Assembly: GCF_001005085.2 (NCBI RefSeq)
Contig: NZ_LBMU02000039.1
Span: forward strand, 62,001-126,000
Length of the DNA: 64,000 nucleotides
Direction: 5' to 3'
DNA from: Streptomyces humi
GTDB taxonomy: Bacteria > Actinomycetota > Actinomycetes > Streptomycetales > Streptomycetaceae
Shown here piece by piece: positions 43,757 through 51,979 of this stretch (positions are counted from its first letter, which is position 1; every line of letters begins with the position of its first letter). The position numbers and the translations under genes were made by a program. Under the pieces are notes generated by a model, which was given only the letters and a program-made list of their open reading frames with translations, was not told where the DNA came from and did no database searches.

Positions 43757-45336
43757 CCGCCGAGAGCACTGTCACGGCCGAGAGCGGCAAGCGGGCCATC
43801 CGTCGCGCGCTCGTCAGCGTCTATGACAAGACCGGGCTCGAAGAGCTCGCCCGTGGACTGCACGAGGCCGGTGTCGCGCTCGTCTCCACCGGCTCCACCG
43901 CCTCCCGTATCGCCGCCGCCGGCGTCCCCGTCACCAAGGTCGAGGAGCTCACCGGCTTCCCGGAGTGCCTGGACGGCCGGGTCAAGACCCTGCACCCCAG
44001 GGTGCACGCCGGCATCCTCGCCGACCTGCGCCTGGACAGCCACCGCAAGCAGCTCGAAGAGCTCGGTGTCGAGCCGTTCGACCTCGTCGTCGTCAACCTC
44101 TACCCGTTCCGCGAGACCGTCGCCTCGGGTGCGAGCGAGGACGAGTGCGTCGAGCAGATCGACATCGGCGGCCCCTCGATGGTCCGTGCCGCCGCCAAGA
44201 ACCACCCGTCGGTCGCCGTCGTCACCAGCCCGCAGCGGTACGCCGACGTCCTCGCCGCCGTCGCCGGGGGCGGCTTCGACCTCGCCACCCGCAAGCGGCT
44301 CGCCGCCGAGGCCTTCCAGCACACGGCGTCCTACGACGTGGCGGTGGCCTCCTGGTTCGCCTCGGAGTACGCCCCGGTCGACGAGTCGCGGTTCCCGGAC
44401 TTCCTGGGCGCCACCTGGGAGCGCGAGAACACCCTGCGCTACGGCGAGAACCCGCACCAGCCCGCCGCCCTCTACGTCGACGGCAGCGGCGCCGGCCTCG
44501 CCAGGGCCGAGCAACTGCACGGCAAGGAGATGTCGTACAACAACTACACGGACACGGACGCCGCGCGCCGTGCCGCGTACGACCACGACGAGCCGTGCGT
44601 CGCGATCATCAAGCACGCCAACCCCTGCGGTATCGCGGTCGGCGCGGACGTCGCCGAGGCGCACCGCAAGGCCCACGCCTGCGACCCGCTGTCCGCGTTC
44701 GGCGGGGTCATCGCCGTCAACCGGCCGGTGAGCCGGGAGATGGCGGAGCAGGTCGCCGAGATCTTCACCGAGGTCATCGTCGCGCCCGACTACGAGGACG
44801 GCGCGCTGGAGGCCCTGGCCAAGAAGAAGAACATCCGGGTCCTGAAGGCGCCGGGCGCCCCCGGCAACCCGGTCGAGGTCAAGCCCGTCGACGGCGGTGT
44901 CCTGCTCCAGGTCACCGACCGCCTCCAGGCCGACGGCGACGACCCGGCCAACTGGACCCTCGCGACCGGCGAGGCGCTGAGCCCGGCCGAGCTGGCGGAA
45001 CTCGCGTTCGCCTGGAAGGCCTGCCGCGCGGTGAAGTCCAACGCCATCCTGCTCGCCAAGGACGGCGCGTCGGTCGGCGTCGGCATGGGCCAGGTCAACC
45101 GCGTCGACTCCGCGAAGCTCGCGGTCGAGCGGGCCGGCGAGGAGCGGGCGCGGGGCTCGTACGCCGCCTCCGACGCGTTCTTCCCCTTCCCGGACGGCCT
45201 GGAGATCCTCACCGCGGCCGGGGTCAAGGCCGTGGTGCAGCCGGGCGGTTCGGTCCGTGACGAACTGGTCGTCGAGGCCGCCCGGAAGGCCGGCGTGACC
45301 ATGTACTTCACGGGGACGCGGCACTTCTTCCACTGA
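43753..45336 (+). CDS. purH: Bifunctional AICAR transformylase / IMP cyclohydrolase
   Basis: 527 residues, standard length. The MGS-like cyclohydrolase domain begins ALVSVYDKTGLEELARGL; LHPRVHAGILADL and NLYPFRETV are its core. The transformylase domain has YGENPHQPAA, KHANPCGIA and SDAFFPFPDG, ending VTMYFTGTRHFFH. It performs the last two steps to IMP; guaA in the same window acts two steps later. Translation is coupled to purN. Confidence 0.97.
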   Translation: MTAESTVTAESGKRAIRRALVSVYDKTGLEELARGLHEAGVALVSTGSTASRIAAAGVPVTKVEELTGFPECLDGRVKTLHPRVHAGILADLRLDSHRKQLEELGVEPFDLVVVNLYPFRETVASGASEDECVEQIDIGGPSMVRAAAKNHPSVAVVTSPQRYADVLAAVAGGGFDLATRKRLAAEAFQHTASYDVAVASWFASEYAPVDESRFPDFLGATWERENTLRYGENPHQPAALYVDGSGAGLARAEQLHGKEMSYNNYTDTDAARRAAYDHDEPCVAIIKHANPCGIAVGADVAEAHRKAHACDPLSAFGGVIAVNRPVSREMAEQVAEIFTEVIVAPDYEDGALEALAKKKNIRVLKAPGAPGNPVEVKPVDGGVLLQVTDRLQADGDDPANWTLATGEALSPAELAELAFAWKACRAVKSNAILLAKDGASVGVGMGQVNRVDSAKLAVERAGEERARGSYAASDAFFPFPDGLEILTAAGVKAVVQPGGSVRDELVVEAARKAGVTMYFTGTRHFFH

Positions 45337-45376
45337 GCCGCCGGCGCGCGGCCACCGGCACGCGGCCGAAAACACC

Positions 45377-45410
45377 AGGGCCGTGTCCCCCCGCGGGGGG
45401 ACACGGCCCT
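45377..45410. terminator. purNH terminator, also serving the convergent RDD gene
   Basis: Perfect 16-bp stem AGGGCCGTGTCCCCCC (45377-45392) with 45395-45410 between convergent genes. Confidence 0.9.
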
Positions 45411-45428
45411 CGAAGTGCGTGCGACCGC

Positions 45429-46025
45429 TCAGTTGCTGCGGATCACGATCGTGCCGCAGACCTTGTCGGCGAACGTCTGGCGCTTGGAGTCCCACGCCGG
45501 CCACAGCCAGCCCAGGTAGCAGGCGAGGCTGTCCAGGATGTGCGCGATGCGGCGCACGAACGCCATGCCGACGCCGATCGGCTGGCCGGTGGCCTCCTTG
45601 ACCAGGCGGATGCCCAGCGCCTTCTTGCCGATCGTCTGGCCGGTGCGGCCCTCCTGGATCAGCTGCCAGATCGCGATACCGATGAGCGCGAGCCCGCCGA
45701 TGATGCCCAGCACCGCCGCCTTGCTGCTGAAGAGCACCAGGATGTACGGCACGAGGAAGACCAGGCCGTCGACCAGCGTGCCCAGGAACCGCTGGCCCCA
45801 GTTCGCGTACGGCGGCGTCGCGCCGTAACCCTGCTGCGGGTAGCCGTAGCCGCCCTGCTGCGGGTAGCCGGGCTGCTGGGGGTAGCCGTAGCCCTGCTGC
45901 GGCGGCACGCCCTGCGGGGCCTGCTGGTAGCCGGGCTGGCCCTGCTGCGGGTAGCCGTAGCCGGGCTGACCCTGCTGGGGGTTCTGCGGCTGACCATAGG
46001 GGTTGTTGGGCGAGCCGAAACTCAT
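45429..46025 (-). CDS. RDD family membrane protein with Gln/Pro/Tyr-rich head
   Basis: 198 residues; GGAGGAAG seven bases before the ATG. Residues 1-70 are a low-complexity run of GYGYPQQ and PGYQQ units; then NWGQRFLGTLVDGLVFLVPY starts the RDD domain (Arg and Asp residues in the first span), two to three spans, GQTIGKKALGIRLVKE and a final FADKVCGTIVI. RDD proteins are implicated in ion transport or envelope function; the Gln-rich head is common in Streptomyces membrane proteins and may drive clustering. Confidence 0.9.
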   Translation of the reverse strand: MSFGSPNNPYGQPQNPQQGQPGYGYPQQGQPGYQQAPQGVPPQQGYGYPQQPGYPQQGGYGYPQQGYGATPPYANWGQRFLGTLVDGLVFLVPYILVLFSSKAAVLGIIGGLALIGIAIWQLIQEGRTGQTIGKKALGIRLVKEATGQPIGVGMAFVRRIAHILDSLACYLGWLWPAWDSKRQTFADKVCGTIVIRSN

Positions 46026-46254
46026 GGCGGTCTTCCTCCGTTGGACCTGCGGGGACGCGCGGACAAGGACGGAGGTACGTCATGATCTGAGCGGTTTGCC
46101 CCCCAACCGGACCGCGATACTGCGCCGTTCATCGTCAAGTACGGCGGAGGTGTTGTCCAGTCCGATTCGCGAGGTGTTGTGCAAGTGCAACATCATCGAT
46201 CATGACCGCACACCCGACTGGAACCAGGAGCCCGGCATCCGCGAGGATGGAGTC

Positions 46255-47118
46255 ATGACCGCCCAGATTCTCGATGGCAAGGCCACCGCAGCCGCGATCA
46301 AGTCCGATCTGACCGCCCGCGTGGCGGCTCTGAAGGAGAAGGGCGTCACGCCCGGCCTCGGCACGATCCTCGTCGGGGACGACCCCGGCAGCCAGAAGTA
46401 CGTCGCCGGCAAGCACCGCGACTGCGCGCAGGTCGGCCTCGCCTCCATCCAGCGTGAACTTCCGGCCACCGCGACCCAGGAGGAGATCGAGGCGGTCGTC
46501 CGCGAGCTCAACGAGGACCCCGCCTGCACCGGCTACATCGTCCAGCTGCCGCTGCCCAGGGGCATCGACGAGAACCGCATCCTGGAGCTGATGGACCCGG
46601 AGAAGGACGCGGACGGCCTGCACCCGATGAACCTCGGGCGGCTGGTGCTCGGCGAGCCCGCGCCGCTGCCCTGCACCCCGAACGGCGTGCTGACCCTGCT
46701 GCGCCGCCACGGCGTCGAGATCAAGGGTGCCGAGGTCGTGGTCGTCGGCCGCGGTGTGACCATCGGACGCCCGATGCCGCTGCTGCTCACCCGGCGCAGC
46801 GAGAACGCGACGGTCACCCAGTGCCACACCGGCACCCGGGACCTCGCCGCGCACCTGCGCCGCGCCGACATCATCGTGGCCGCGGCAGGCTCCCCGCACC
46901 TGATCCGCCCCGAGGACGTCAAGCCGGGCGCCGCCGTCCTCGACGTCGGCGTCTCCCGCAACGCGGACGGCAAGATCGTCGGTGACGTCCACCCGGGCGT
47001 GGCCGAGGTGGCCGGCTGGATCTCCCCGAACCCCGGCGGTGTCGGTCCGATGACCCGGGCGCAGCTGCTGGTCAACGTGGTCGAGGCGGCGGAGCGCGGT
47101 GTCGGTGCGGGCGAGTGA
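46255..47118 (+). CDS. folD: Methylene-THF dehydrogenase / cyclohydrolase
   Basis: 287 residues from the ATG at 46255 (GAGGA seven bases upstream); an open frame runs in from 46003 but is not coding-like. Tyr49 and Lys53 (QKYVAGKHRDC) form the cyclohydrolase site; GYIVQLPLPRGID and GRGVTIGRPM (NADP loop) follow, ending PNPGGVGPMTRAQLLVN. It supplies 10-formyl-THF for PurN and PurH. The DUF3017 gene overlaps its 3' end. Confidence 0.97.
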   Translation: MTAQILDGKATAAAIKSDLTARVAALKEKGVTPGLGTILVGDDPGSQKYVAGKHRDCAQVGLASIQRELPATATQEEIEAVVRELNEDPACTGYIVQLPLPRGIDENRILELMDPEKDADGLHPMNLGRLVLGEPAPLPCTPNGVLTLLRRHGVEIKGAEVVVVGRGVTIGRPMPLLLTRRSENATVTQCHTGTRDLAAHLRRADIIVAAAGSPHLIRPEDVKPGAAVLDVGVSRNADGKIVGDVHPGVAEVAGWISPNPGGVGPMTRAQLLVNVVEAAERGVGAGE

Positions 47119-47524
47119 GACCGACGGGGGGCGCCGTACGACGCGGCGCTTCCCGTTGTTCACCCGGGACACGGCACGTCCGGAAGGGGGCGGCCGGGCG
47201 GCGTCCGGGGATCTGCCGGCGCCGGCCCGGCAGTGGCCGATGCTGGTCGTGCTCTCGACCGTCGCCGTGGGGTTGCTGCTGACCTCGCTGGACCAGTTCC
47301 GGGTGGGGGCGCTGCTGGTCGGGGCGGCGCTGCTGGCCGGGGGCGTGATGCGGTGGGTGCTGCCGAGCGTCGGCATGCTGGCCGTGCGGTCGCGGTTCAC
47401 GGACATCGTGACGTACGGGGTGCTGGGGCTCGTGATCGTGCTGCTGGCGCTGATGGCACAGCCGAAGCCGTGGCTGGTGATCCCGTTCCTGAAGGACACC
47501 CTGCACTTCACCATGAAGAACTAG
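47099..47524 (+). CDS. DUF3017 family small membrane protein
   Basis: 141 residues from a GTG at 47099, overlapping folD by 20 bases (a GTG at 47105 is possible). A basic, disordered head (1-45) precedes three spans: MLVVLSTVAVGLLLTSL, VGALLVGAALLAGGVMRWVL and VTYGVLGLVIVLLALMA. The DUF3017 gene downstream of folD is a conserved actinomycete neighbour; function unknown, cotranscribed with folD. Confidence 0.85.
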   Translation: MSVRASETDGGRRTTRRFPLFTRDTARPEGGGRAASGDLPAPARQWPMLVVLSTVAVGLLLTSLDQFRVGALLVGAALLAGGVMRWVLPSVGMLAVRSRFTDIVTYGVLGLVIVLLALMAQPKPWLVIPFLKDTLHFTMKN

Positions 47525-47548
47525 GGATTCGCCGTCGCCGCTGGTGCG

Positions 47549-47575
47549 CTGTGGCTGGTCGCGCGGTTCCTCCCG
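47549..47575. repeat. Dispersed intergenic repeat, copy 3
   Basis: TGTGGCTGGTCGCGCGGTTC, same orientation as the copy at 26019, located just after the DUF3017 stop. Confidence 0.6.
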
Positions 47576-47592
47576 CAGACCCGGCTGTGGAA

Positions 47593-47624
47593 AGGCCCGC
47601 ACCTCCCCCGGTGGGTGCGGGCCT
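47593..47624 (+). terminator. Terminator of folD-DUF3017
   Basis: Perfect 11-bp stem AGGCCCGCACC (47593-47603) with 47614-47624, ten-base loop, then GCTTCC. Confidence 0.8.
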
Positions 47625-47756
47625 GCTTCCCCCCGGGTTCGAAGGTAGGGATCCGGCGGGTCCGGCGAATCCCACGCCCGATTGAACCGTCTACAACTTC
47701 CGCGGTACGTCGGGTGATTGACTCGGCCGCTTCGAGCCCCGCGTTACGCTGCGCCG

Positions 47757-48920
47757 ATGCGCCCGCGCACCCCGCCCCCGCTCGCCGTCGACACGCTGAT
47801 CGCGTGCATGACGGTCGCGACGGCCGTGTCGCTGGGGCGCGAGTCGCCCGCGCAGGGCTGGCCGGCGCTGGACGCGCGGGCCTACACGCTGGTGGCCCTC
47901 GCGCATCTGCCCACCGCGCTGCGCGGACGGTGGCCGCTCCAGGTGTTCGCCGTCGTGCAGAGCGCGTCGATCGTCTACGTCAGCTTCGGCTACTGGCCCG
48001 TGGTGTGCAGCTTCGGCTCCATGCTGGCGCTGTACACGGTCGCGTCGGTGCGGCCGGTCCGGATCGCCGTCGGCTGCGCCGTGTGCATGGCGGGGACGTG
48101 GCTGTACGGCGGGCTCGTCAGCGCGCACTCCTCGATGCCCTCCGTCGTGCTCCAGGCACTGCTGTACTGCACGGTGCTGGTCTGGTTCGGGCACCTCGCC
48201 CAGCGCTCCGGTGAACTCTCCCGGCGACTGCGGGCCGAGCAGGCCGAGCGGGCGCGGCGCGCGGTGGCGGAGGAACGCGGGCGGATAGCACGGGAGTTGC
48301 ACGACGTCGTCGCCCACCACATGTCGGTGATCTCGGTACAGGCCGGGCTGGCCAGGTTCGTCTTCGAGTCGGACCCTGGCAAGGCGCGGGGCGCCCTCGG
48401 CACCATCGCCGACACCAGCGGGGAGGCCCTGGAGGAGCTGCGGCGCATGCTCCAGGTGCTGCGCGAGGAGGACCCGCGGGCCGCCGAGCGGGCTCCGATG
48501 CCGACCCTGGAGCGGCTGGCCGACCTCGTCGAACGGGTGCGCGGCGGCGGGCTGTCCGTCGCGTACGCCGTCGAGGGCGAGCCCCGCCCGCTGCCGCCCG
48601 GCGTCGAACTGTGCGCCTACCGCGTCGTCCAGGAGGCGCTCACCAACGTCCTCAAACACGCCGGTCACGCCCAGGCGCGCGTGCTGCTGCGGTACGGGCC
48701 GCACGAACTGACCGTGTCCGTCCTCGACGACGGGGAGGGGGTGAATCCGGACAGAGTGCGAACGAGCGCAGGCCACGGCTTGATTGGCATGCGCGAGCGG
48801 GCCAAGCTCTACGGCGGGACGATCAGTGTCGGCCCACGCTCCGAGGGCGGCTTCGCGGTCGAGCTGACCCTGCCCACCTCGGCCGCACTCGCACGGCGGG
48901 GGGACGACCGTACCGGATGA
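47757..48920 (+). CDS. Sensor histidine kinase (NarX/DesK-like)
   Basis: 387 residues from the ATG at 47757; TACGCT ends six bases upstream, so translation is probably leaderless. Five to six membrane spans fill 8-145, then a coiled helix and HisKA_3 domain ERGRIARELHDVVAHHM with His182, and a HATPase_c domain (VVQEALTNVLKHAG, VLDDGEGVNP, GHGLIGMRERAKLYGG). Coupled by four bases to the response regulator. The signal is unknown. Confidence 0.93.
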   Translation: MRPRTPPPLAVDTLIACMTVATAVSLGRESPAQGWPALDARAYTLVALAHLPTALRGRWPLQVFAVVQSASIVYVSFGYWPVVCSFGSMLALYTVASVRPVRIAVGCAVCMAGTWLYGGLVSAHSSMPSVVLQALLYCTVLVWFGHLAQRSGELSRRLRAEQAERARRAVAEERGRIARELHDVVAHHMSVISVQAGLARFVFESDPGKARGALGTIADTSGEALEELRRMLQVLREEDPRAAERAPMPTLERLADLVERVRGGGLSVAYAVEGEPRPLPPGVELCAYRVVQEALTNVLKHAGHAQARVLLRYGPHELTVSVLDDGEGVNPDRVRTSAGHGLIGMRERAKLYGGTISVGPRSEGGFAVELTLPTSAALARRGDDRTG

Positions 48921-49594
48921 CCAGAGTGCTCGTGGTCGACGACCAGTTCCTCATCCGCGCGGGTCTGGTGGGGCTGCTGGAGGCGGCCCCCGGGTTCGAG
49001 GTGGCCGGCGAGGCCGGGGACGGCGCGGAGGCGGTGCGGCTGGCCGCCGAGACCCGGCCCGACGTCGTCCTCATGGACATCAGGATGCCGGGTCTGAACG
49101 GCATCGAGGCCACCGAGCGGATTCTCGCGCAGGCGACGGCACCCGCACCGCGCGTCCTCGTCCTCACCACCTTCGACCTCGACGAGTACGTGTACGGCGC
49201 CCTGCGGGCCGGCGCTTCGGGGTTCCTCCTCAAGGACTCCGGCCCGGAACGGCTGCTGGCCGCCGTCACCGCGGTGGAGGGCGGGGACGCCCTGTTCGCA
49301 CCCAGCGTCACCCGGCGCCTGGTCGAGGCGTTCGCCCGGCAGCGCGGCCCCGACCCGGGCACCGGTCCGCCGCCCGACCTGGAGGTGCTGACCACCCGCG
49401 AGGTCGAGGTCCTCGAACTCACCGCGCGCGGCCTGTCCAACCTGGAGATCGCCGACCGTCTCTACATCAGCGAGGCGACCGTGAAGACCCACCTGAACCG
49501 GACCATGACCAAACTCGACCTGGGCAGCCGGGCGCAGGCGGTGGTGGTGGCGTACGAGACGGGACTGGTGAAGCCCGGCCGTCGGGGAGGCTGA
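48917..49594 (+). CDS. NarL-family response regulator
   Basis: 225 residues; ATGA overlap with the kinase. Receiver DD8-9, Asp54 (VVLMDIRMPGLNG), TTFDLDEYVYGALRAGASGFLLKD as the switch face. LuxR HTH at about 155-215 (LTTREVEVLELTARGLSNLEIADRL, SEATVKTHLNRTM). Forms a two-component pair with the preceding gene. Target genes unknown. Confidence 0.94.
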   Translation: MTRVLVVDDQFLIRAGLVGLLEAAPGFEVAGEAGDGAEAVRLAAETRPDVVLMDIRMPGLNGIEATERILAQATAPAPRVLVLTTFDLDEYVYGALRAGASGFLLKDSGPERLLAAVTAVEGGDALFAPSVTRRLVEAFARQRGPDPGTGPPPDLEVLTTREVEVLELTARGLSNLEIADRLYISEATVKTHLNRTMTKLDLGSRAQAVVVAYETGLVKPGRRGG

Positions 49595-49838
49595 GGTCGT
49601 GGGCGGCCCGTCCCCTCCCCCGAGCAGGACGGACCGCCGTCGGGATCCAGCCTTCCCACCGCGGGGCGGCTGTTCAACGCCGGTCCGCCGGCTGTGGCAC
49701 AGAGGTGACGGTTCCGGTACGGGCCGTTACGGGCCGTCCGCACCACGACAACCTGCGGGAACCGTCGGGGCGCCGCACGTCGTCACCCGCTCTGAACCGG
49801 CAACGAACTGGCAACGAGGCAAGCCGTGGAGGTGCGTG

Positions 49839-50300
49839 ATGGGCGGCTGGCAGCCGCTGCCCCAGGGGCTCCCGCCGGAGGTGCGGCACTTCGTCGAGCA
49901 ACTGCGGCTCCTCAAGGACGACACCGGGCTCAGCCTGGTGGCGCTGGGCGCCCGGACCGCTTACAGCAAGTCCTCCTGGCAGCGCTACCTCAACGCCGTG
50001 CAGCCGCCGCCGCGGCAGGCCGTGGTCGCGCTGTGCCGGGTCGCGGGCCTGGCCGGCGCGGACGCCGAACGGCACGCCGTGCGCTGGGAACTGGCCGTCC
50101 AGGCCTGGCCGCGCCCGGCGACCGCCCCGGACCGCCCGCCGGGCACCGAGGAGTACGAGGACGACCCGACGCTCCCCTGGTGGGACCGGCCGGAGCCGGA
50201 ACCGGCCCCGCGCCCGCACGGGCGGCTGCTGCTCTACGCGATCCTGCTGCTGCTCGTGCTGCTCCTCGGGGCGGTCGTCGCGGTCGTGGTTCTCGGGTGA
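49839..50300 (+). CDS. Membrane-anchored XRE-like regulator (short)
   Basis: 153 residues from the ATG at 49839 (GGAGG six bases upstream). Residues 12-70 form a lambda-repressor-like helix-turn-helix (VRHFVEQLRLLKDDTGLSLVALGARTAYSKSSWQRYLNAV). A Pro/Glu/Asp-rich linker leads to a C-terminal span (about 128-151: LLLYAILLLLVLLLGAVVAVVVL). It shares its whole N-terminal domain with the next gene but lacks an outer domain. DNA-binding protein held at the membrane; target unknown. Confidence 0.85.
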   Translation: MGGWQPLPQGLPPEVRHFVEQLRLLKDDTGLSLVALGARTAYSKSSWQRYLNAVQPPPRQAVVALCRVAGLAGADAERHAVRWELAVQAWPRPATAPDRPPGTEEYEDDPTLPWWDRPEPEPAPRPHGRLLLYAILLLLVLLLGAVVAVVVLG

Positions 50301-50520
50301 ACCGGGACCGCTGTGACCTGGGAGGTCACGACGGGATGACCGGTGTGTCGATGTGTTGACAAACGGGCGGGCGGATCACCGTGCCACCGCGCGACCCGGC
50401 TAACGTGTCCAACCGGGGTGGTCCGAGGGGCCGTTGAACCGTACGCGGGTCGGTGCTTCGGTGCGCCCCCCTGCCCGGGGACCGGGTTCCGGGGCCGCCG
50501 CGGTCCGGTGGGTAGGCAGA

Positions 50521-50598
50521 ACCGGGGGACGACCGGGGCGAAGAGGACCGGGGTACGACCGGGGCGAAGAGGACCGGGGTACGACCGGGGGAAGAGGG
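50521..50598 (+). repeat. Three 26-bp tandem repeats carrying Shine-Dalgarno-like sites
   Basis: Units at 50521, 50547 and 50573 with ACCGGGGTACGACCGGGG followed by CGAAGAGG (GAAGAGGG in the last). The last copy supplies the ribosome site for the ATG at 50605. Confidence 0.9.
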
Positions 50599-50604
50599 GG
50601 AGCA

Positions 50605-51654
50605 ATGCCTCGTTGGAAGGCCCTGCCGGATGAACTCGATCCGCAGGTGAAGGAGTTCACGACCCAGCTGCGGCGGCTCGTGGACCGCGGCGGACTGAGC
50701 GTCGCGGCACTGTCCGACCGTACGGGCTACAGCAGGACGTCCTGGGAGCGGTACCTGGGCGGCCGGCTGCTGGCGCCCAAGGGCGCGATCGTCGCGCTCG
50801 CCGAGGTCACCGGCACCGATCCCGTCCACCTCACCACCATGTGGGAACTGGCCGAGCGGGCCTGGAGCCGTTCGGAGATGCGCCACGACATGACCATGGA
50901 GGCGATCCGGATCTCCCGGGCGCGGGCCGCGCTGGGCGAGTTCGGGGCGCCGCCGGCCACCTCCGCGACCGGCGCCGGGGGCAAGCCGCCGCGGCGGGCG
51001 GCCGCCTCCGTCGCGACACCGGGGATCGCCGGACCCGCGGGGGTCTCGCCCACCATCCCGCCCCAGCCGGCCGCCCCCGACGCAGACCGGCGGGACCGCG
51101 GGGGAGCGGGCGGCCGGGGGCCGGCCGTACCCCGGGAGCCGATGCCTCCGGGAGGTGACAGACGCCGGCGGCTGACGATGTTCCTCGCGGGAGTCGTCGG
51201 GGTTGCCGTGATCGTCGCCGGCGTCCTCTTCCTCACCGGCGACGGCGACCACGGGAAGAGGAACCAGGGCACGGGGACCTCCGCCACCCCGTCGGCGACC
51301 GCCGGCACCGGCCTGCCGGCCGGGGTGAAGTGCGCGGGCGCGGGCTGCACCGGCAAGGACGCGGAGGCCATGGGGTGCAGCGGTGACCTCGTGACCACCG
51401 CGAAGACCGCCGCGGTCGGCGCGGTCACCCTGGAGGTCCGCTACAGCAGGACCTGCGGCGCCGCCTGGGGCCGTATCACCGGCGCCGCCCGGGGCGACTC
51501 GGTCCGGGTCACCGCCGGAACGGTCACGGAACGCGGCGACATCACGGCCACCGGCGACACCATCGCGTACACGCCGATGGTGGCGGTGAAGGACGCGGCG
51601 GCGGCGAAGGCCTGCGCGACGCTGGCGTCCGGGCCGGCCGGCTGCACGTCGTAG
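50605..51654 (+). CDS. Membrane-anchored XRE regulator with outer DUF2690 domain
   Basis: 349 residues from the ATG at 50605. Residues 10-85 are the same XRE-like HTH as its neighbour (VKEFTTQLRRLVDRGGLSVAALSDRTGYSRTSWERYL); a disordered Ala/Pro/Gly linker, one span (about 192-212: LTMFLAGVVGVAVIVAGVLFL), then an outer domain GVKCAGAGCTGKDAEAMGCSGDL... with three paired-looking cysteines: the DUF2690 pattern. It may carry an extracellular signal directly to DNA. Paralogous pair with the gene at 49839. Confidence 0.88.
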   Translation: MPRWKALPDELDPQVKEFTTQLRRLVDRGGLSVAALSDRTGYSRTSWERYLGGRLLAPKGAIVALAEVTGTDPVHLTTMWELAERAWSRSEMRHDMTMEAIRISRARAALGEFGAPPATSATGAGGKPPRRAAASVATPGIAGPAGVSPTIPPQPAAPDADRRDRGGAGGRGPAVPREPMPPGGDRRRRLTMFLAGVVGVAVIVAGVLFLTGDGDHGKRNQGTGTSATPSATAGTGLPAGVKCAGAGCTGKDAEAMGCSGDLVTTAKTAAVGAVTLEVRYSRTCGAAWGRITGAARGDSVRVTAGTVTERGDITATGDTIAYTPMVAVKDAAAAKACATLASGPAGCTS

Positions 51655-51742
51655 AAAACCCGGGGGCTCCGGGAATGCCGCGCCGATTCCCGGGCACGCG
51701 AACCGTAACCCCCACGGGAGTCCGGTCGACGGCACCCCCGAG

Positions 51743-51785
51743 CGGCGGCCGGCCTGTCCCACCCTCTCCCGGACAGGCGGCCGCC
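51743..51785 (+). terminator. Terminator with U tract after the XRE/DUF2690 gene
   Basis: GCGGCCGGCCTGTCC pairs with GGACAGGCGGCCGC with one bulge, followed by CTCTTTTC, a classical U-rich end. Confidence 0.85.
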
Positions 51786-51883
51786 TCTTTTCGTGGCGGC
51801 GGCACCTCCCGGGGTGTGTGTGGGGTGAGCCACACCGACCCCTCCACGCCCGGCATCCGTGATGCGCGATAGCCTGACCGGTG

Positions 51884-51905
51884 GATCTCTTGATACCAAG
51901 AGATC
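51884..51905. promoter_or_regulatory. Perfect palindromic operator in the mdh promoter
   Basis: GATCTCTTG-ATAC-CAAGAGATC, nine-base arms, enclosing a possible -35 (TTGATA, 51890-51895) with TGTACG 17 bases on. The TCTTGA/CAAGA core is the form recognised by MarR-family regulators such as TamR, which controls citrate-cycle genes; assignment is an inference. Confidence 0.7.
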
Positions 51906-51979
51906 GATCATTTGTACGTCCGCACCCCAGGGCACCCAGGGCAAGGACGCCCACCGCCAGCTGTCATACGGAGAACGCC

